A DNA stretch of 50,429 nt from JBLHGU01 sp047615875 (GTDB lineage: Bacteria > Pseudomonadota > Gammaproteobacteria > Arenicellales > CAJQKF01), in contig JBLHGU010000015.1 of the NCBI GenBank assembly GCA_047615875.1, forward strand, positions 1 to 50,429, written 5' to 3'. Position 1 is the stretch's first letter; every line of letters starts with the position of its first letter. Below the pieces are notes generated by a model. The model did not search any database. It was given only the letters and a program-made list of their open reading frames with translations, and was not told where the DNA came from. This document shows positions 15,552 to 24,990 of the stretch, piece by piece. The position numbers and the translations under genes were made by a program.

Positions 15552-16763
15552 GTGACGATTGCTAATGTTGTTGTTCTAGGCGCAACAGGCTCCATAGGTG
15601 ACAGTACGCTGGATGTTCTTCGCAGACATAAAGATAAGTTTCGCCTGCATACCGTAACCGCCAATAGTAAAGTTGATAAGCTTTTTCAGATTTGTCTGGA
15701 GTTTGAGCCGGAGCTGGCTATTTTAACGGAAGAGCATGCCGCGTTTGCATTAGCTAACAAACTATCTGAGACCCTATGTTCAACTATTGTGAAGCATGGC
15801 TCAGAGGCACTGGTGGACTCGGTTCAACATACTCAAGTAGATAGTGTTGTGACGGGAATTGTCGGGGCCGCGGGTCTTTTGCCAACACTTTCTGCGGTCA
15901 GGTCGGGCAAAAGAGTGCTGATCGCAAACAAAGAACCGCTGGTGATGATGGGCCGTGAAATAGTTACCGAAGCAGCGCTTTCTGGAGCAGAAATCATTCC
16001 TCTGGATAGTGAGCACAATGCCTTGTTTCAGTGCCTGCCGGACGCCTATCGAACAGGTTCCCGAAGTGAATTTCGCACTGTGCGTCGGATTCTGCTTACC
16101 GGCTCAGGAGGTCCATTGCGTCAGTGGTCGGAAGGTCAACTAAAGTCAGTTACGCCAGCACAGGCAATAGCTCATCCAAATTGGTCGATGGGACCCAAAA
16201 TTTCGGTTGATTCAGCCACGCTAATGAATAAGGGGCTCGAGTTAATTGAGGCATGTTGTCTATTTTCAGTTACTGCCAAACATGTCGAAGTGGTCATACA
16301 TCCCCAGAGCACTGTGCATTCAATGATAGAATACGAAGACGGTTCAATCATCGCGCAGATGGGTTGCTCGGATATGCGTATTCCTATAGCTCATGGCCTT
16401 GGCTGGCCTAATCGAATCGAGTCTGGCGCAGGATTTCTGGATTTCACGACTTTGGGTTCACTTGACTTCGAGGCGCCTGATTTGAAAAAATTTCCCTGTC
16501 TTGGACTGGCCCGAGAAGTAGCGGACATTTCAGGGACTGCACCGACAATTTTAAATGCGGCGAATGAAGTGGCCGTGGAGAGTTTTTTGTCAGGACAAAT
16601 ACTATTTACATCCATAGCTGGAATAATTGAAAAGACCCTTGCCAATGTTGCCACAGAACCCGATCAGAAATTATCCACGGTCCTCAGAGCTGATGCAGAT
16701 GCGCGGGCCTTCGCCAGTGATGTTACGAGACAGATGTCCGTGCACGGAGCAATAGCATCATGA
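15552..16763 (+). CDS. dxr: 1-deoxy-D-xylulose 5-phosphate reductoisomerase
   Basis: Second enzyme of the MEP isoprenoid pathway, NADPH-dependent (403 residues; E. coli 398). Seen: NADPH loop VLGATGSIGDSTLDV, LIANKEPLVMMG, metal site LDSEHNALFQ, TGSGGPLR, HPNWSMGPKISVDSATLMNK and the helical C-terminal domain with GTAPTILNAANEVAVE. The GTG start is supported by GGAGA (15542-15546) 5 bases upstream. It overlaps rseP by 4 bases. The first pathway enzyme, dxs, is also in this window. Confidence 0.97.
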   Translation: MTIANVVVLGATGSIGDSTLDVLRRHKDKFRLHTVTANSKVDKLFQICLEFEPELAILTEEHAAFALANKLSETLCSTIVKHGSEALVDSVQHTQVDSVVTGIVGAAGLLPTLSAVRSGKRVLIANKEPLVMMGREIVTEAALSGAEIIPLDSEHNALFQCLPDAYRTGSRSEFRTVRRILLTGSGGPLRQWSEGQLKSVTPAQAIAHPNWSMGPKISVDSATLMNKGLELIEACCLFSVTAKHVEVVIHPQSTVHSMIEYEDGSIIAQMGCSDMRIPIAHGLGWPNRIESGAGFLDFTTLGSLDFEAPDLKKFPCLGLAREVADISGTAPTILNAANEVAVESFLSGQILFTSIAGIIEKTLANVATEPDQKLSTVLRADADARAFASDVTRQMSVHGAIAS

Positions 16764-18124
16764 TGGATTTTTTAATGAGCATCCTGGGTTTTGTTCTGGC
16801 CGTAGGTATTTTAGTTACGGTTCACGAGTTTGGTCACTTTTGGGTCGCCCGGGTGCTGGGTGTAAAGGTGCTCAAATTTTCTATAGGGTTTGGACGTTCG
16901 TTATATTCATGGAGAGGTAAGCGGGATGATACAGAATATGTCATTGCGGCTATTCCTCTCGGTGGTTTCGTTAAAATGCTGGATGAAGGCGACTGCGAAG
17001 TCGCGGAGTCGGAGCGCGCTCAAGCCTTCAACAGGCAATCGCTGCTAACCCGTTCGGCGGTGGTTGTCGCCGGGCCAGCGTTTAACTTTTTATTTGCCAT
17101 ATTGGCCTACTGGATAGTATTTGGAATTGGTGTTGATGGCATCAAGCCGGTGGTCGGCAGCGTCGCGGAAGGTTCATTTGCAGAAAGGGCAGGGTTTCGA
17201 CCCGGTGATCAGATCATTGACATTGACGGCAGATTGTCTCAAACCTGGAGCGAGCATCGTCTCTATACCCTGGATCGATTGCTCGACGGAGAGCCTGTCA
17301 CTTATCAGATAAATTCCCTGGATGGTGAAAATAAATTTCTAGAACTGGCCTTGGGTGAAGACCGTAATAGTGCGCTTTCCCCCGCTGGCCTGGAAAGGGT
17401 TATTGGTTTTGGTCCTGATTTGCCGAGGCTGGAAGCTGTTATGGGGACCATTGCAGAAGATTCTCCAGCAGAAAAATCTGGTCTGCAACCTGGTGACCGC
17501 ATTGTAGTCATCGATGATACGACTATTACCGACTGGTTTGATCTGGTTACCTATGTGACTCAGCGTCCAGAGCAGGATCTTGTAGTTTCAATTGACCGCG
17601 CTGGCGAAATTCATAATTTGTCGATGCAACCCCAGGCAGTGGAGGTGAATGGGCAACGTATTGGCAGAATTGGCGTGACGCCTGCAGAGATGATCCCTGA
17701 TGAAAAGTATTTTAGTCAGGTTCGGTTATCGGTGCTGGGGCAATTTACTCGAGCGGTTGAAAGTACCTGGCTTATGAGTACGCTGACTCTTAAGATGCTC
17801 TATCGGATGATTCGTCTAGAGGTGTCTCCAAAAAATATTAGCGGACCTATCACTATTGCCAAATATGCTGGCCAAAGTGTTCAGGTTGGCCTGGTGCCAT
17901 TTCTGTTATTTTTGTCCGTTATCAGCGTTAGTCTGGGCGTGTTGAATCTTTTACCAATTCCGGTTTTGGATGGCGGACATCTGCTATATTACCTAATTGA
18001 ATTGGTGCAGGGTGGACCCGTATCAGAACGGGTCATGTATTGGGGGCAGCAGATTGGCATTGTTATGATCGGTTGTTTGATGGCCCTGGCATTTTATAAT
18101 GATATTGTCCGTTTATTTCAGTAG
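16760..18124 (+). CDS. rseP: RIP site-2 zinc metalloprotease RseP
   Basis: Inner-membrane protease that cuts anti-sigma factor RseA within the membrane after DegS cleavage, releasing sigma-E (454 residues; E. coli 450). Seen: zinc motif HEFGH at 22-26 in the first membrane segment, GFGRSLYSW, IPLGGFVKMLDEGD, two PDZ domains (about 115-200 and 210-290), and the third zinc ligand in LLPIPVLDGGHLLYY near the C-terminus. It starts inside the dxr stop (4-base overlap). Its substrate RseA is encoded at 42812 in this window. Confidence 0.97.
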   Translation: MMDFLMSILGFVLAVGILVTVHEFGHFWVARVLGVKVLKFSIGFGRSLYSWRGKRDDTEYVIAAIPLGGFVKMLDEGDCEVAESERAQAFNRQSLLTRSAVVVAGPAFNFLFAILAYWIVFGIGVDGIKPVVGSVAEGSFAERAGFRPGDQIIDIDGRLSQTWSEHRLYTLDRLLDGEPVTYQINSLDGENKFLELALGEDRNSALSPAGLERVIGFGPDLPRLEAVMGTIAEDSPAEKSGLQPGDRIVVIDDTTITDWFDLVTYVTQRPEQDLVVSIDRAGEIHNLSMQPQAVEVNGQRIGRIGVTPAEMIPDEKYFSQVRLSVLGQFTRAVESTWLMSTLTLKMLYRMIRLEVSPKNISGPITIAKYAGQSVQVGLVPFLLFLSVISVSLGVLNLLPIPVLDGGHLLYYLIELVQGGPVSERVMYWGQQIGIVMIGCLMALAFYNDIVRLFQ

Positions 18125-18155
18125 TTTTCCATTGGAGTTATCAAGGAAATCCAAA

Positions 18156-20447
18156 ATGCAAAAAATGTTTCCATGGTTGTTTCTTTTTCTGTGTGTCTCA
18201 CTATCCAGCCAGGCGCAGGATAGTTTTACTATTTCAGATATTCAGGTAGAAGGCTTACAGCGTATTTCTCCCGGTACAGTGTTTAATTATTTGCCCGTCA
18301 AAGTCGGCGATGAGCTGGATGCCTCATTAAGCAAAGATGCGGTAAAAGCTTTATTTAAAACTGGTTTCTTTACCGATGTGGAATTGCGCCAGCAAGGATC
18401 AATATTAGTAGTTCAGGTTCAGGAGAGACCATCCATAGCCAGCATAACTCTGAAGGGTAACAAGGATTTGCGTGACGAGGCTCTCGAAGAGGGTCTCACA
18501 AATGCGGGGTTTTCAGAGGGGCGAATCTTCAATCAATCACTACTTGATAAGGTGTTGCAGGACATTCGCACCCAGTATTTTAATCGTGGTCGATACTCTG
18601 CTCAGGTGAATGCTACTGTTTCACCTCGCAATCGAAATCGGGTGGCGATTAAAATTGATATTACAGAAGGCACAGTTGCCCGTATCAAGAGTATGAAGAT
18701 TGTCGGTAATGAGGTCTATGCCGAAGACGATTTGCTTGAGCGTTTTAGTTTGTCTACTAAAAATGTCTTTCTTTTCCTCGGTCGAAAAGATAAATACTCT
18801 AGAGAAAAACTCCTCGCCGACATGGACACCCTGAGAAGCTTTTATCAGGATAATGGTTATTTAAATTTCAATGTAAATTCTACGGATGTTTCTATATCCC
18901 AGAACAAGCAGGATATTTTTATCAGCGTCAGTATTTCCGAAGGCAAACGGTTTACTGTCAGTTCTATTAATGTTGAAAGCGTTGCAAATATCCCTGCCGA
19001 AGAACTCCAGGCGCTAATTACCACCATTCCCGGGGACATATTTTCCCGCAAATCAGTAGGTGAGAATCGAGCTGCTATAGCTGATGAGTTGGCAAACCGC
19101 GGCTATGCTTTCGCCAAAGTGAATACTGTTACCGATGTAAATGAGGCAAATAGTACCGTCGCATTTACTTTTGCCCTCGATGCAGGTCCCAAGGTGTACG
19201 TTCGTCGTATTGAGATTACTGGTAACACCAGTACCCTGGACGAAGTTATTCGCAGAGAATTACGTCAGCTGGAAGGTGGGGTGTTTTCCGCGGCTCAAGT
19301 GCGTCGATCTCGTGTTCGCATACAGCGATTGGGTTTTTTCGATGATGTAAGAATCGAAACTCCAGCCGTGCCAGGTGCTGTGGATCAAATTGACATAGTC
19401 GTCCAGGTGGCGGAGAAGCCTACTGGAAGCTTTCTGTTTGGTGTGGGTTATTCGGACGCTGATGGTGTGTTGATCCAAGCTAGTGTGCAACGCAAGAATT
19501 TGTTTGGCTCGGGTAAAGAATTAAATGTTCGGGTTGATAATTCAAGTGCAACAAAACACTATGAAGTGGAGTATCGCAATCCCTATCATTCTATAAATGG
19601 GGTGAGTCGTAGTTTTAATCTCTCCCGCCGTGAAGTGGATGCTAAAGAAGCCAACACTGCAGAGTATATAGTTAATACGACGTCTGCTGGTCTTGGTTAT
19701 AGAATTCCATTGTCAGAATTCAATTCCCTGAGTTTGGCGTTGGCGGCAGAAAAAATAGAACTTGAAGAAACTGATGAAACTCCACCGGAATTTTCTTCCT
19801 TTATTACTGACAACCCCGATAGTACCAATCTCAAATTGAATGCCAGTTATGGCAAGGATACCCGGGATAGCATATTTTTCCCGACCGAAGGTTCATTGCG
19901 ACGAATTTCTCTCGAAGCGGCACTTCCCGGCAGTGATCTGGAGTATTTCAAAGTCGATCTACGCGGAGCATGGTTTAAATCACTATCCAAAAGTAAGAAA
20001 TACATTTTCAAGCTGAATGGAGAACTTGGTTATGGTGATGGATATGGTGATCAGGAGTTATTGCCTTTCTTTAAAAATTATTTTGCTGGTGGCCCATCTT
20101 CCGTACGTGGATATGACTCACGTTCGTTAGGCCCCACAGATACCGGTGCTACACCTGAATCTATTGGTGGTAGCCAACGTTTAGTTTCCAGCGCTGAAAT
20201 TTTGTTTCCTGTTCCAGGCAGTTCTGAGTCTAAAGACAAGCGAATGGGCTTTTTTGTTGATGCCGGAATGGTTTATGCGGACGAGGAGAGCATAGATCTC
20301 GGTGAAATGCGTATATCGGCGGGTTTATCTTTTAACTGGTTCTCGCCAATTGGCCCTTTATCCATAAGTTATGGTGTTCCATTAAATGAGGACGCCGGTG
20401 ATGATGTGGAAGAGTTCCAGTTGTCGCTTGGCGCCCTATTCAGATAG
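18156..20447 (+). CDS. bamA: Outer membrane protein assembly factor BamA
   Basis: Core of the BAM complex that inserts beta-barrel proteins into the outer membrane (763 residues; E. coli 810). Seen: signal peptide ending SLSSQAQ, five POTRA domains (about 22-420) with FTISDIQVEGLQRIS and RRIEITGNTSTLDEVIRREL, then a barrel with GYGDGYGDQELLPFFKNYF, the conserved SSVRGYD motif of loop 6 and a terminal Phe-Arg. ATG 18156 is chosen because AAGGA (18143-18147) precedes it and it starts a signal peptide; a longer upstream frame overlaps rseP. Confidence 0.97.
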   Translation: MQKMFPWLFLFLCVSLSSQAQDSFTISDIQVEGLQRISPGTVFNYLPVKVGDELDASLSKDAVKALFKTGFFTDVELRQQGSILVVQVQERPSIASITLKGNKDLRDEALEEGLTNAGFSEGRIFNQSLLDKVLQDIRTQYFNRGRYSAQVNATVSPRNRNRVAIKIDITEGTVARIKSMKIVGNEVYAEDDLLERFSLSTKNVFLFLGRKDKYSREKLLADMDTLRSFYQDNGYLNFNVNSTDVSISQNKQDIFISVSISEGKRFTVSSINVESVANIPAEELQALITTIPGDIFSRKSVGENRAAIADELANRGYAFAKVNTVTDVNEANSTVAFTFALDAGPKVYVRRIEITGNTSTLDEVIRRELRQLEGGVFSAAQVRRSRVRIQRLGFFDDVRIETPAVPGAVDQIDIVVQVAEKPTGSFLFGVGYSDADGVLIQASVQRKNLFGSGKELNVRVDNSSATKHYEVEYRNPYHSINGVSRSFNLSRREVDAKEANTAEYIVNTTSAGLGYRIPLSEFNSLSLALAAEKIELEETDETPPEFSSFITDNPDSTNLKLNASYGKDTRDSIFFPTEGSLRRISLEAALPGSDLEYFKVDLRGAWFKSLSKSKKYIFKLNGELGYGDGYGDQELLPFFKNYFAGGPSSVRGYDSRSLGPTDTGATPESIGGSQRLVSSAEILFPVPGSSESKDKRMGFFVDAGMVYADEESIDLGEMRISAGLSFNWFSPIGPLSISYGVPLNEDAGDDVEEFQLSLGALFR

Positions 20448-20466
20448 TTTGAGGAGTATTGTTTCA

Positions 20467-20958
20467 ATGCTGAAAAGAATTTTACTCACATTGTCATTGG
20501 TTTTTGCCATGGCGACTGTTTCGGCTGAAGAGCTGAAAATCGGTTTTGTGGATGCAGTTAAATTAATTGAAGAAGCTCCCCAGGGGGAGCGATCTCTGGC
20601 GGACCTTGAAAAAGAGTTTAGCCCTAGAGATAGGGAAATTCGACAACTAAGAGATCAATTGCGCAAGGAGGAAGCCGATCTGGAGAAAAATTCTCTGGTA
20701 ATGAAACAATCTGATGCGCAGAGATTGCAGGAGTCGATCAAGACGAAACGCCGCACACTGAAAAGAACACAGGCTGAATTCAAAGAGGACTATAATCTGC
20801 GCCGCAATGCGGAGCTACAAAAACTCCAGGAAATTGTCACAGAAGCAATTATCGAGATTGCGGAATCAGAAGGCTATGATCTAATTGTGCAGCAAGCAGT
20901 TTTTGCCAATAAGACAATAAACATCACGGAAAAAGTTCTTAAAAAGCTGGGCAAATAA
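20467..20958 (+). CDS. skp: Periplasmic chaperone Skp/OmpH
   Basis: Trimeric periplasmic chaperone that carries unfolded outer-membrane proteins to BAM (163 residues; E. coli 161). Seen: signal peptide from MLKRILLTLSLVF to VSA, the core strand ELKIGFVDAVKLIEEAPQ, a long charged helical region (about 45-130) forming the tentacles, and C-terminal VQQAVFANKTINITEKVLK. The start is ATG 20467 after GAGGAG (20451-20456). It follows bamA by 19 bases, the usual partner order. Confidence 0.95.
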   Translation: MLKRILLTLSLVFAMATVSAEELKIGFVDAVKLIEEAPQGERSLADLEKEFSPRDREIRQLRDQLRKEEADLEKNSLVMKQSDAQRLQESIKTKRRTLKRTQAEFKEDYNLRRNAELQKLQEIVTEAIIEIAESEGYDLIVQQAVFANKTINITEKVLKKLGK

Positions 20959-20977
20959 TTCTTAATCAAGACAGACA

Positions 20978-21994
20978 ATGAAGTTAAGCGAGCTTGCTGG
21001 GTTGCTTGGTGCAGATTTGTTTGGAGAAGGGCAGGATTCAATTGATAATGTATCTAGTCTGTCGCGGGCTAATCTAACTAGCGTAACGTTCTATAGCGAT
21101 GTTCGTCGGCTCGAGGAGTTGCGAAAATGCCATGCTGGGGCGGTTATTTTGCACGACACCGATAAAGACTATTTTGCCGGTAATTGTTTGATTGTTAGCG
21201 ATCCGTATTCGTCCTTTGTGTCTGCTTGCCATATTTTGCACCCGACTAAGACTAAGACTTTTGGTATTCATCACACGGCACAAGTTCATAAATCAACTAA
21301 GGTTGGTGTTGGCGTCAGTATAGGGCCGGGATGTAGTGTTGGCTCAGGGACTCATATTGGACCGGGCTGCACGCTAGGTAGTTGTGTGGAAGTTGGCGAC
21401 GACGTATCACTTGGAAATAATACAGTCATAGATGCTAATGTCTCTGTTTATTCGAATAGTGTGATTGGAAATGATTGCCGAATAAAAGCCGGAGCGGTAA
21501 TTGGCTCCCCAGGTTTTGGTTATGTTCCTGGGGCTGAAGGCTGGCAAAGCATTCCTCAACTGGGCCGGGTAGTTATTGGTGACCGAGTGGATATTGGCGC
21601 GAATACAACCATTGATCGCGGTAGTCTCGATGACACAATTATTGAAGACGGTGTTAAATTGGATAACCAGATTCAAATTGCCCACAATGTGAAAATTGGT
21701 CAGGACACGGCTATTGCCGGCTGTACAGGAATTGCGGGAAGCGCGACTATAGGAAGAAGATGTAGAATAGGCGGGCGGGTATCAATTTTAGGTCATCTTG
21801 AAATAGCTGATGATATTCAAATTAATGCCACAAGTGTAGTTACGGGATCGTTAAAGGTGCCGGGAGTTTATTCCAGCAATCTTACCGTTCAGGAATCCGG
21901 GCATTGGTTGAAAACCGTTGCCCGACTCCCTCAGTTAGATCGCCTGTTCCGACGCGTCAGGGATTTAGAAAAAACTTTAAAGCGTTTTAGTTAG
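20978..21994 (+). CDS. lpxD: UDP-3-O-(3-hydroxyacyl)glucosamine N-acyltransferase
   Basis: Third step of lipid A synthesis (338 residues; E. coli 341). Seen: N-terminal uridine-binding domain (about 1-100), a long left-handed beta-helix of hexapeptide repeats (about 105-300) and the active-site region LDNQIQIAHNVKIGQ, followed by AGCTGIAGS. A C-terminal helix, RRVRDLEKTLKRFS, is present. It follows skp by 19 bases and precedes fabZ by 17. Confidence 0.97.
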   Translation: MKLSELAGLLGADLFGEGQDSIDNVSSLSRANLTSVTFYSDVRRLEELRKCHAGAVILHDTDKDYFAGNCLIVSDPYSSFVSACHILHPTKTKTFGIHHTAQVHKSTKVGVGVSIGPGCSVGSGTHIGPGCTLGSCVEVGDDVSLGNNTVIDANVSVYSNSVIGNDCRIKAGAVIGSPGFGYVPGAEGWQSIPQLGRVVIGDRVDIGANTTIDRGSLDDTIIEDGVKLDNQIQIAHNVKIGQDTAIAGCTGIAGSATIGRRCRIGGRVSILGHLEIADDIQINATSVVTGSLKVPGVYSSNLTVQESGHWLKTVARLPQLDRLFRRVRDLEKTLKRFS

Positions 21995-22011
21995 CGCAGC
22001 GGACCATTGAT

Positions 22012-22464
22012 TTGAAAACTATCGATATACATCAGATTCGAAAAATCCTGCCACATCGTTATCCTTTTCTTCTAATCGATAAGGTGCTTGATTGGGAGAA
22101 AGATAAAACATTAACAGCGGTAAAAAATGTAACGATAAATGAGCCTTGTTTCCAGGGTCATTTTCCCCATCGACCAGTGTTTCCAGGCGTTCTGACCCTA
22201 GAGGCCATGGCTCAGGCTTCTGCGATTCTTGCCAGTGTGAGTATGGAACAGGAGGCCGGTGAAGATACCGTCTATTTGTTTGCCGGAATAGACAAGGCCA
22301 GGTTCAAACGACCAGTAGAGCCTGGCGATCAACTAATTATTGACGTCCAAATGTTGCGCAAGCTAAAGGGTATGTGGAAATGTGCAGCACAGGCATCTGT
22401 TGATGGAAAACTATGTAGTAGACTGGAATTGATGTTTACTTACCAAACCATCTCAATTGACTAA
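22012..22464 (+). CDS. fabZ: 3-hydroxyacyl-[ACP] dehydratase FabZ
   Basis: Dehydratase of fatty-acid elongation, hot-dog fold (150 residues, family length). Seen: IRKILPHRYPFLLIDKV and the active-site segment QGHFPHRPVFPGVLTLEAMA with catalytic H50 and E64. The start is TTG; no ATG or GTG in frame would keep the conserved IHQIRKILPHRYP N-terminus at the right distance. The end overlaps lpxA by 8 bases, linking fatty-acid and lipid A synthesis at the translational level. Confidence 0.96.
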   Translation: MKTIDIHQIRKILPHRYPFLLIDKVLDWEKDKTLTAVKNVTINEPCFQGHFPHRPVFPGVLTLEAMAQASAILASVSMEQEAGEDTVYLFAGIDKARFKRPVEPGDQLIIDVQMLRKLKGMWKCAAQASVDGKLCSRLELMFTYQTISID

Positions 22465-23275
22465 CTTAAACGCCGTGACTGAAAACCCAATTAAGCCGAA
22501 TGCTGGAATAGATCCCAGAGCTGTGGTAGCTGACGGCGCTGAGTTGGCAGGAAATGTTGAGGTTGGACCGTTCTCAATAATTGAGGATGGCGTGAAAATT
22601 GGCCCAAATACGCGTATCGGTCCCCACGTAGTGATTCGGCAAAATACTCACATCGGTGCTGATAATCGTATATACCAGTTTTGTTCCATTGGTGAAGATC
22701 CGCAATATGCCGGGTATGATGAGGAACCTACTTTCCTGAAAATTGGCGATAGAAACGTTATTCGAGAGTATTGCACATTAAATCGCGGAACCCCTGTCGG
22801 CGGTGGTGTTACGCGCATAGGGTCAGATAATTTCCTTATGGCCTATGTGCATATTGCTCATGATTGCACTCTGGGTAATCATGCTATTTTTGCTAATTGC
22901 GCGAGTCTTGCTGGTCATGTGGAAGTTGGTGACTACGCCATAATGGGTGGATTTACATTGGTGCATCAGTATTGTCGTGTAGGTGCCCATTCCATTACGG
23001 GAATTGGTGCGGTCTGTCTTAAGGATGTGCCACCATTTATTGTAGCTGCTGGAAACACTGCTTCACCATTCGGGATTAATGTTAAGGGTTTACGTAGACG
23101 TGGTTTTTCAGATGAAAATGTCCAGTCGATAAAATCTGCATATAAACTTATTTATAGATCTGGTCTCGATATACAATCCGTTGTGACACGTCTGGAAGAG
23201 AGGCTTGAAGAGTGTGTTGAAATTCAATCGTTTATCGATTTTCTTTCAACATCAAAACGAGGCATCATTCGTTAG
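22457..23275 (+). CDS. lpxA: UDP-N-acetylglucosamine O-acyltransferase LpxA
   Basis: First step of lipid A synthesis (272 residues from this start; E. coli 262). Seen: hexapeptide-repeat beta-helix (about 18-195), YQFCSIGEDPQYAG, GTPVGGGVTRIGSDNFLM, catalytic histidine in VHIAHDCTLGN (H135), and the C-terminal helical domain with KGLRRRGF and AYKLIYRSG. The first start is TTG inside fabZ; GTG 22475 is an alternative closer to the family length. No ribosome binding site is visible for either, so translational coupling to fabZ is likely. Confidence 0.96.
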   Translation: MTNLNAVTENPIKPNAGIDPRAVVADGAELAGNVEVGPFSIIEDGVKIGPNTRIGPHVVIRQNTHIGADNRIYQFCSIGEDPQYAGYDEEPTFLKIGDRNVIREYCTLNRGTPVGGGVTRIGSDNFLMAYVHIAHDCTLGNHAIFANCASLAGHVEVGDYAIMGGFTLVHQYCRVGAHSITGIGAVCLKDVPPFIVAAGNTASPFGINVKGLRRRGFSDENVQSIKSAYKLIYRSGLDIQSVVTRLEERLEECVEIQSFIDFLSTSKRGIIR

Positions 23276-23293
23276 TTCGTCAGTGCTAAAACG

Positions 23294-24427
23294 GTGGTAA
23301 AAATCGCCATCGTAGCCGGAGAAACTTCTGGAGATAATCTCGGAGCCGGTCTAATTCGTGAATTAAAACTGCGTCTGCCAGATGTTCAGTTTGAAGGTAT
23401 TGGCGGACCAGCCATGCAGGCGGAGGGCATGCAAAGCTATTTCCCAATGCACAAAATATCTATCATGGGCTTAGATGGTCTAGTTCGTCATCTGCACGAA
23501 ATTCTTGGTATTCGCCGCAAGCTAATTCAACTCTTCCTAAATAGCCCGCCAGATCTTTTTGTCGGCATAGACGTACCAGATTTTAATCTGGGTCTGGAGC
23601 TAAAGCTACGTACTAGTGGTATTCGCACCTTGCACTATGTGAGTCCTACGGTATGGGCCTGGCGCAGTTATCGTATACACAAAATTCGCAAAGCCGTTGG
23701 ACATATGCTAACGCTTTTTCCTTTTGAAGCAGATTTTTACCGAGACCATAACGTCCCGGTAACCTGCGTAGGACACCCCATTGCAGACCAGGTTAGTCGT
23801 GAAAAAGTTGAACCTTTACTGGATTCATCTGGAAAGCCAATAGTCCATCCGGTGATTGCATTGCTGCCCGGTAGTAGGAGAAGTGAAATTGAAAGACTGG
23901 GACCAGTTTTCACTCAGGTAGCTTTGCGACTAATTCAGCAATTTAATGTTCATATTGTCGTGCCTTGTGCGAATGAACGAGTTAGGCCAGTACTACATGA
24001 AACCATATTGAAGCATCTTCCTGAGGATCGTTGTACGGCAATAGACGGAAATGCAAGAATAGCGCTTAGAGGTGCAAAAGTAGCTTTACTTGCATCGGGT
24101 ACAGCTGCTCTGGAAGCGGCGCTGGTGGGAACTCCGATGGTGGTTGCCTATAAGGTTTCGCTGGCAAGCTTTGTTATGGTGAAAGTGTTCTCAAAAGTAA
24201 AACATTATAGTATGCCAAATCATCTCCTGGAGCAGGCCCCGGTGCCAGAGTTTATCCAACAGCAGGCAACCGCGGACAATTTGTTTAATGGCGTTAAATA
24301 TTTTTTGCAGAATGAATCAGAGCGATTGGCTCTACGTGAAAAATTACTAGGAATACAGACGTCTCTACAATTAAATGCTGATATCAGTGCTGCTCAGGCA
24401 GTCCTGACAGAGCTTGAATTGCCCTAA
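23294..24427 (+). CDS. lpxB: Lipid-A-disaccharide synthase
   Basis: Glycosyltransferase (GT19) joining UDP-diacylglucosamine and lipid X (377 residues; E. coli 382). Seen: VAGETSGDNLGAGLIREL, FEGIGGPAMQAEGM, GIDVPDFNLGLE, HYVSPTVWAWRSYRI, LLPGSRRSEIERL and ASGTAALEAALVGTPMVVAYK. The start is GTG with no clear ribosome binding site. Its stop overlaps the rnhB start by one base. Confidence 0.97.
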   Translation: MVKIAIVAGETSGDNLGAGLIRELKLRLPDVQFEGIGGPAMQAEGMQSYFPMHKISIMGLDGLVRHLHEILGIRRKLIQLFLNSPPDLFVGIDVPDFNLGLELKLRTSGIRTLHYVSPTVWAWRSYRIHKIRKAVGHMLTLFPFEADFYRDHNVPVTCVGHPIADQVSREKVEPLLDSSGKPIVHPVIALLPGSRRSEIERLGPVFTQVALRLIQQFNVHIVVPCANERVRPVLHETILKHLPEDRCTAIDGNARIALRGAKVALLASGTAALEAALVGTPMVVAYKVSLASFVMVKVFSKVKHYSMPNHLLEQAPVPEFIQQQATADNLFNGVKYFLQNESERLALREKLLGIQTSLQLNADISAAQAVLTELELP

Positions 24428-24990
24428 TGAGGATTGTAGCTGGGGTGGATGAAGCGGGACGTGGTCCATTGGCTGGGCCGGTAGTGGCTGCAGCGGTGGT
24501 GGTGACCGCCCATTCGGAAATTCAGGGTTTGGATGATTCCAAGAAGCTGAGTCCGAAAAGGCGTGCGGAACTCGATTTGCAAATTCGTGCTAAGGCGGAT
24601 TTTTGGTGCATATCAATGTCCAGTCCAGCAGAAATAGATACATTGAATATTCATTTCGCCACATTATTGGCGATGCGTCGAGCCATTCTTGGTCTGAAAG
24701 TTGTGCCAAATTTTATAAAGGTTGATGGAAAGTTTTTGCCTGATGTGGATATAAATGGCGAGGCGATAATCAAAGGTGACTCCAGCGTTGCCGAGATTTC
24801 CGCCGCTTCAATTATTGCCAAACAATATAGAGATCGGTATATGACCTGGCTGGATACGATATATCCGCAGTATGGTTTTGGTCGCCATAAAGGCTACCCA
24901 ACCAAAGAACATCAGGTTGCTCTAAAGGATTTTGGTGCGACGAGGTATCATCGTTTCTCCTATGCGCCAGTCCGTTTGGCTGCTACATAA
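24427..24990 (+). CDS. rnhB: Ribonuclease HII
   Basis: Removes RNA from RNA-DNA hybrids, including single misincorporated ribonucleotides (187 residues; E. coli 198). Seen: the catalytic Asp-Glu-Gly in VAGVDEAGRGPLAGPVV, LDDSKKLSPKRR, KGDSSVAEISAASIIAK with further catalytic residues, and YGFGRHKGYPTKEH. It overlaps both lpxB and dnaE by one base. Confidence 0.97.
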   Translation: MRIVAGVDEAGRGPLAGPVVAAAVVVTAHSEIQGLDDSKKLSPKRRAELDLQIRAKADFWCISMSSPAEIDTLNIHFATLLAMRRAILGLKVVPNFIKVDGKFLPDVDINGEAIIKGDSSVAEISAASIIAKQYRDRYMTWLDTIYPQYGFGRHKGYPTKEHQVALKDFGATRYHRFSYAPVRLAAT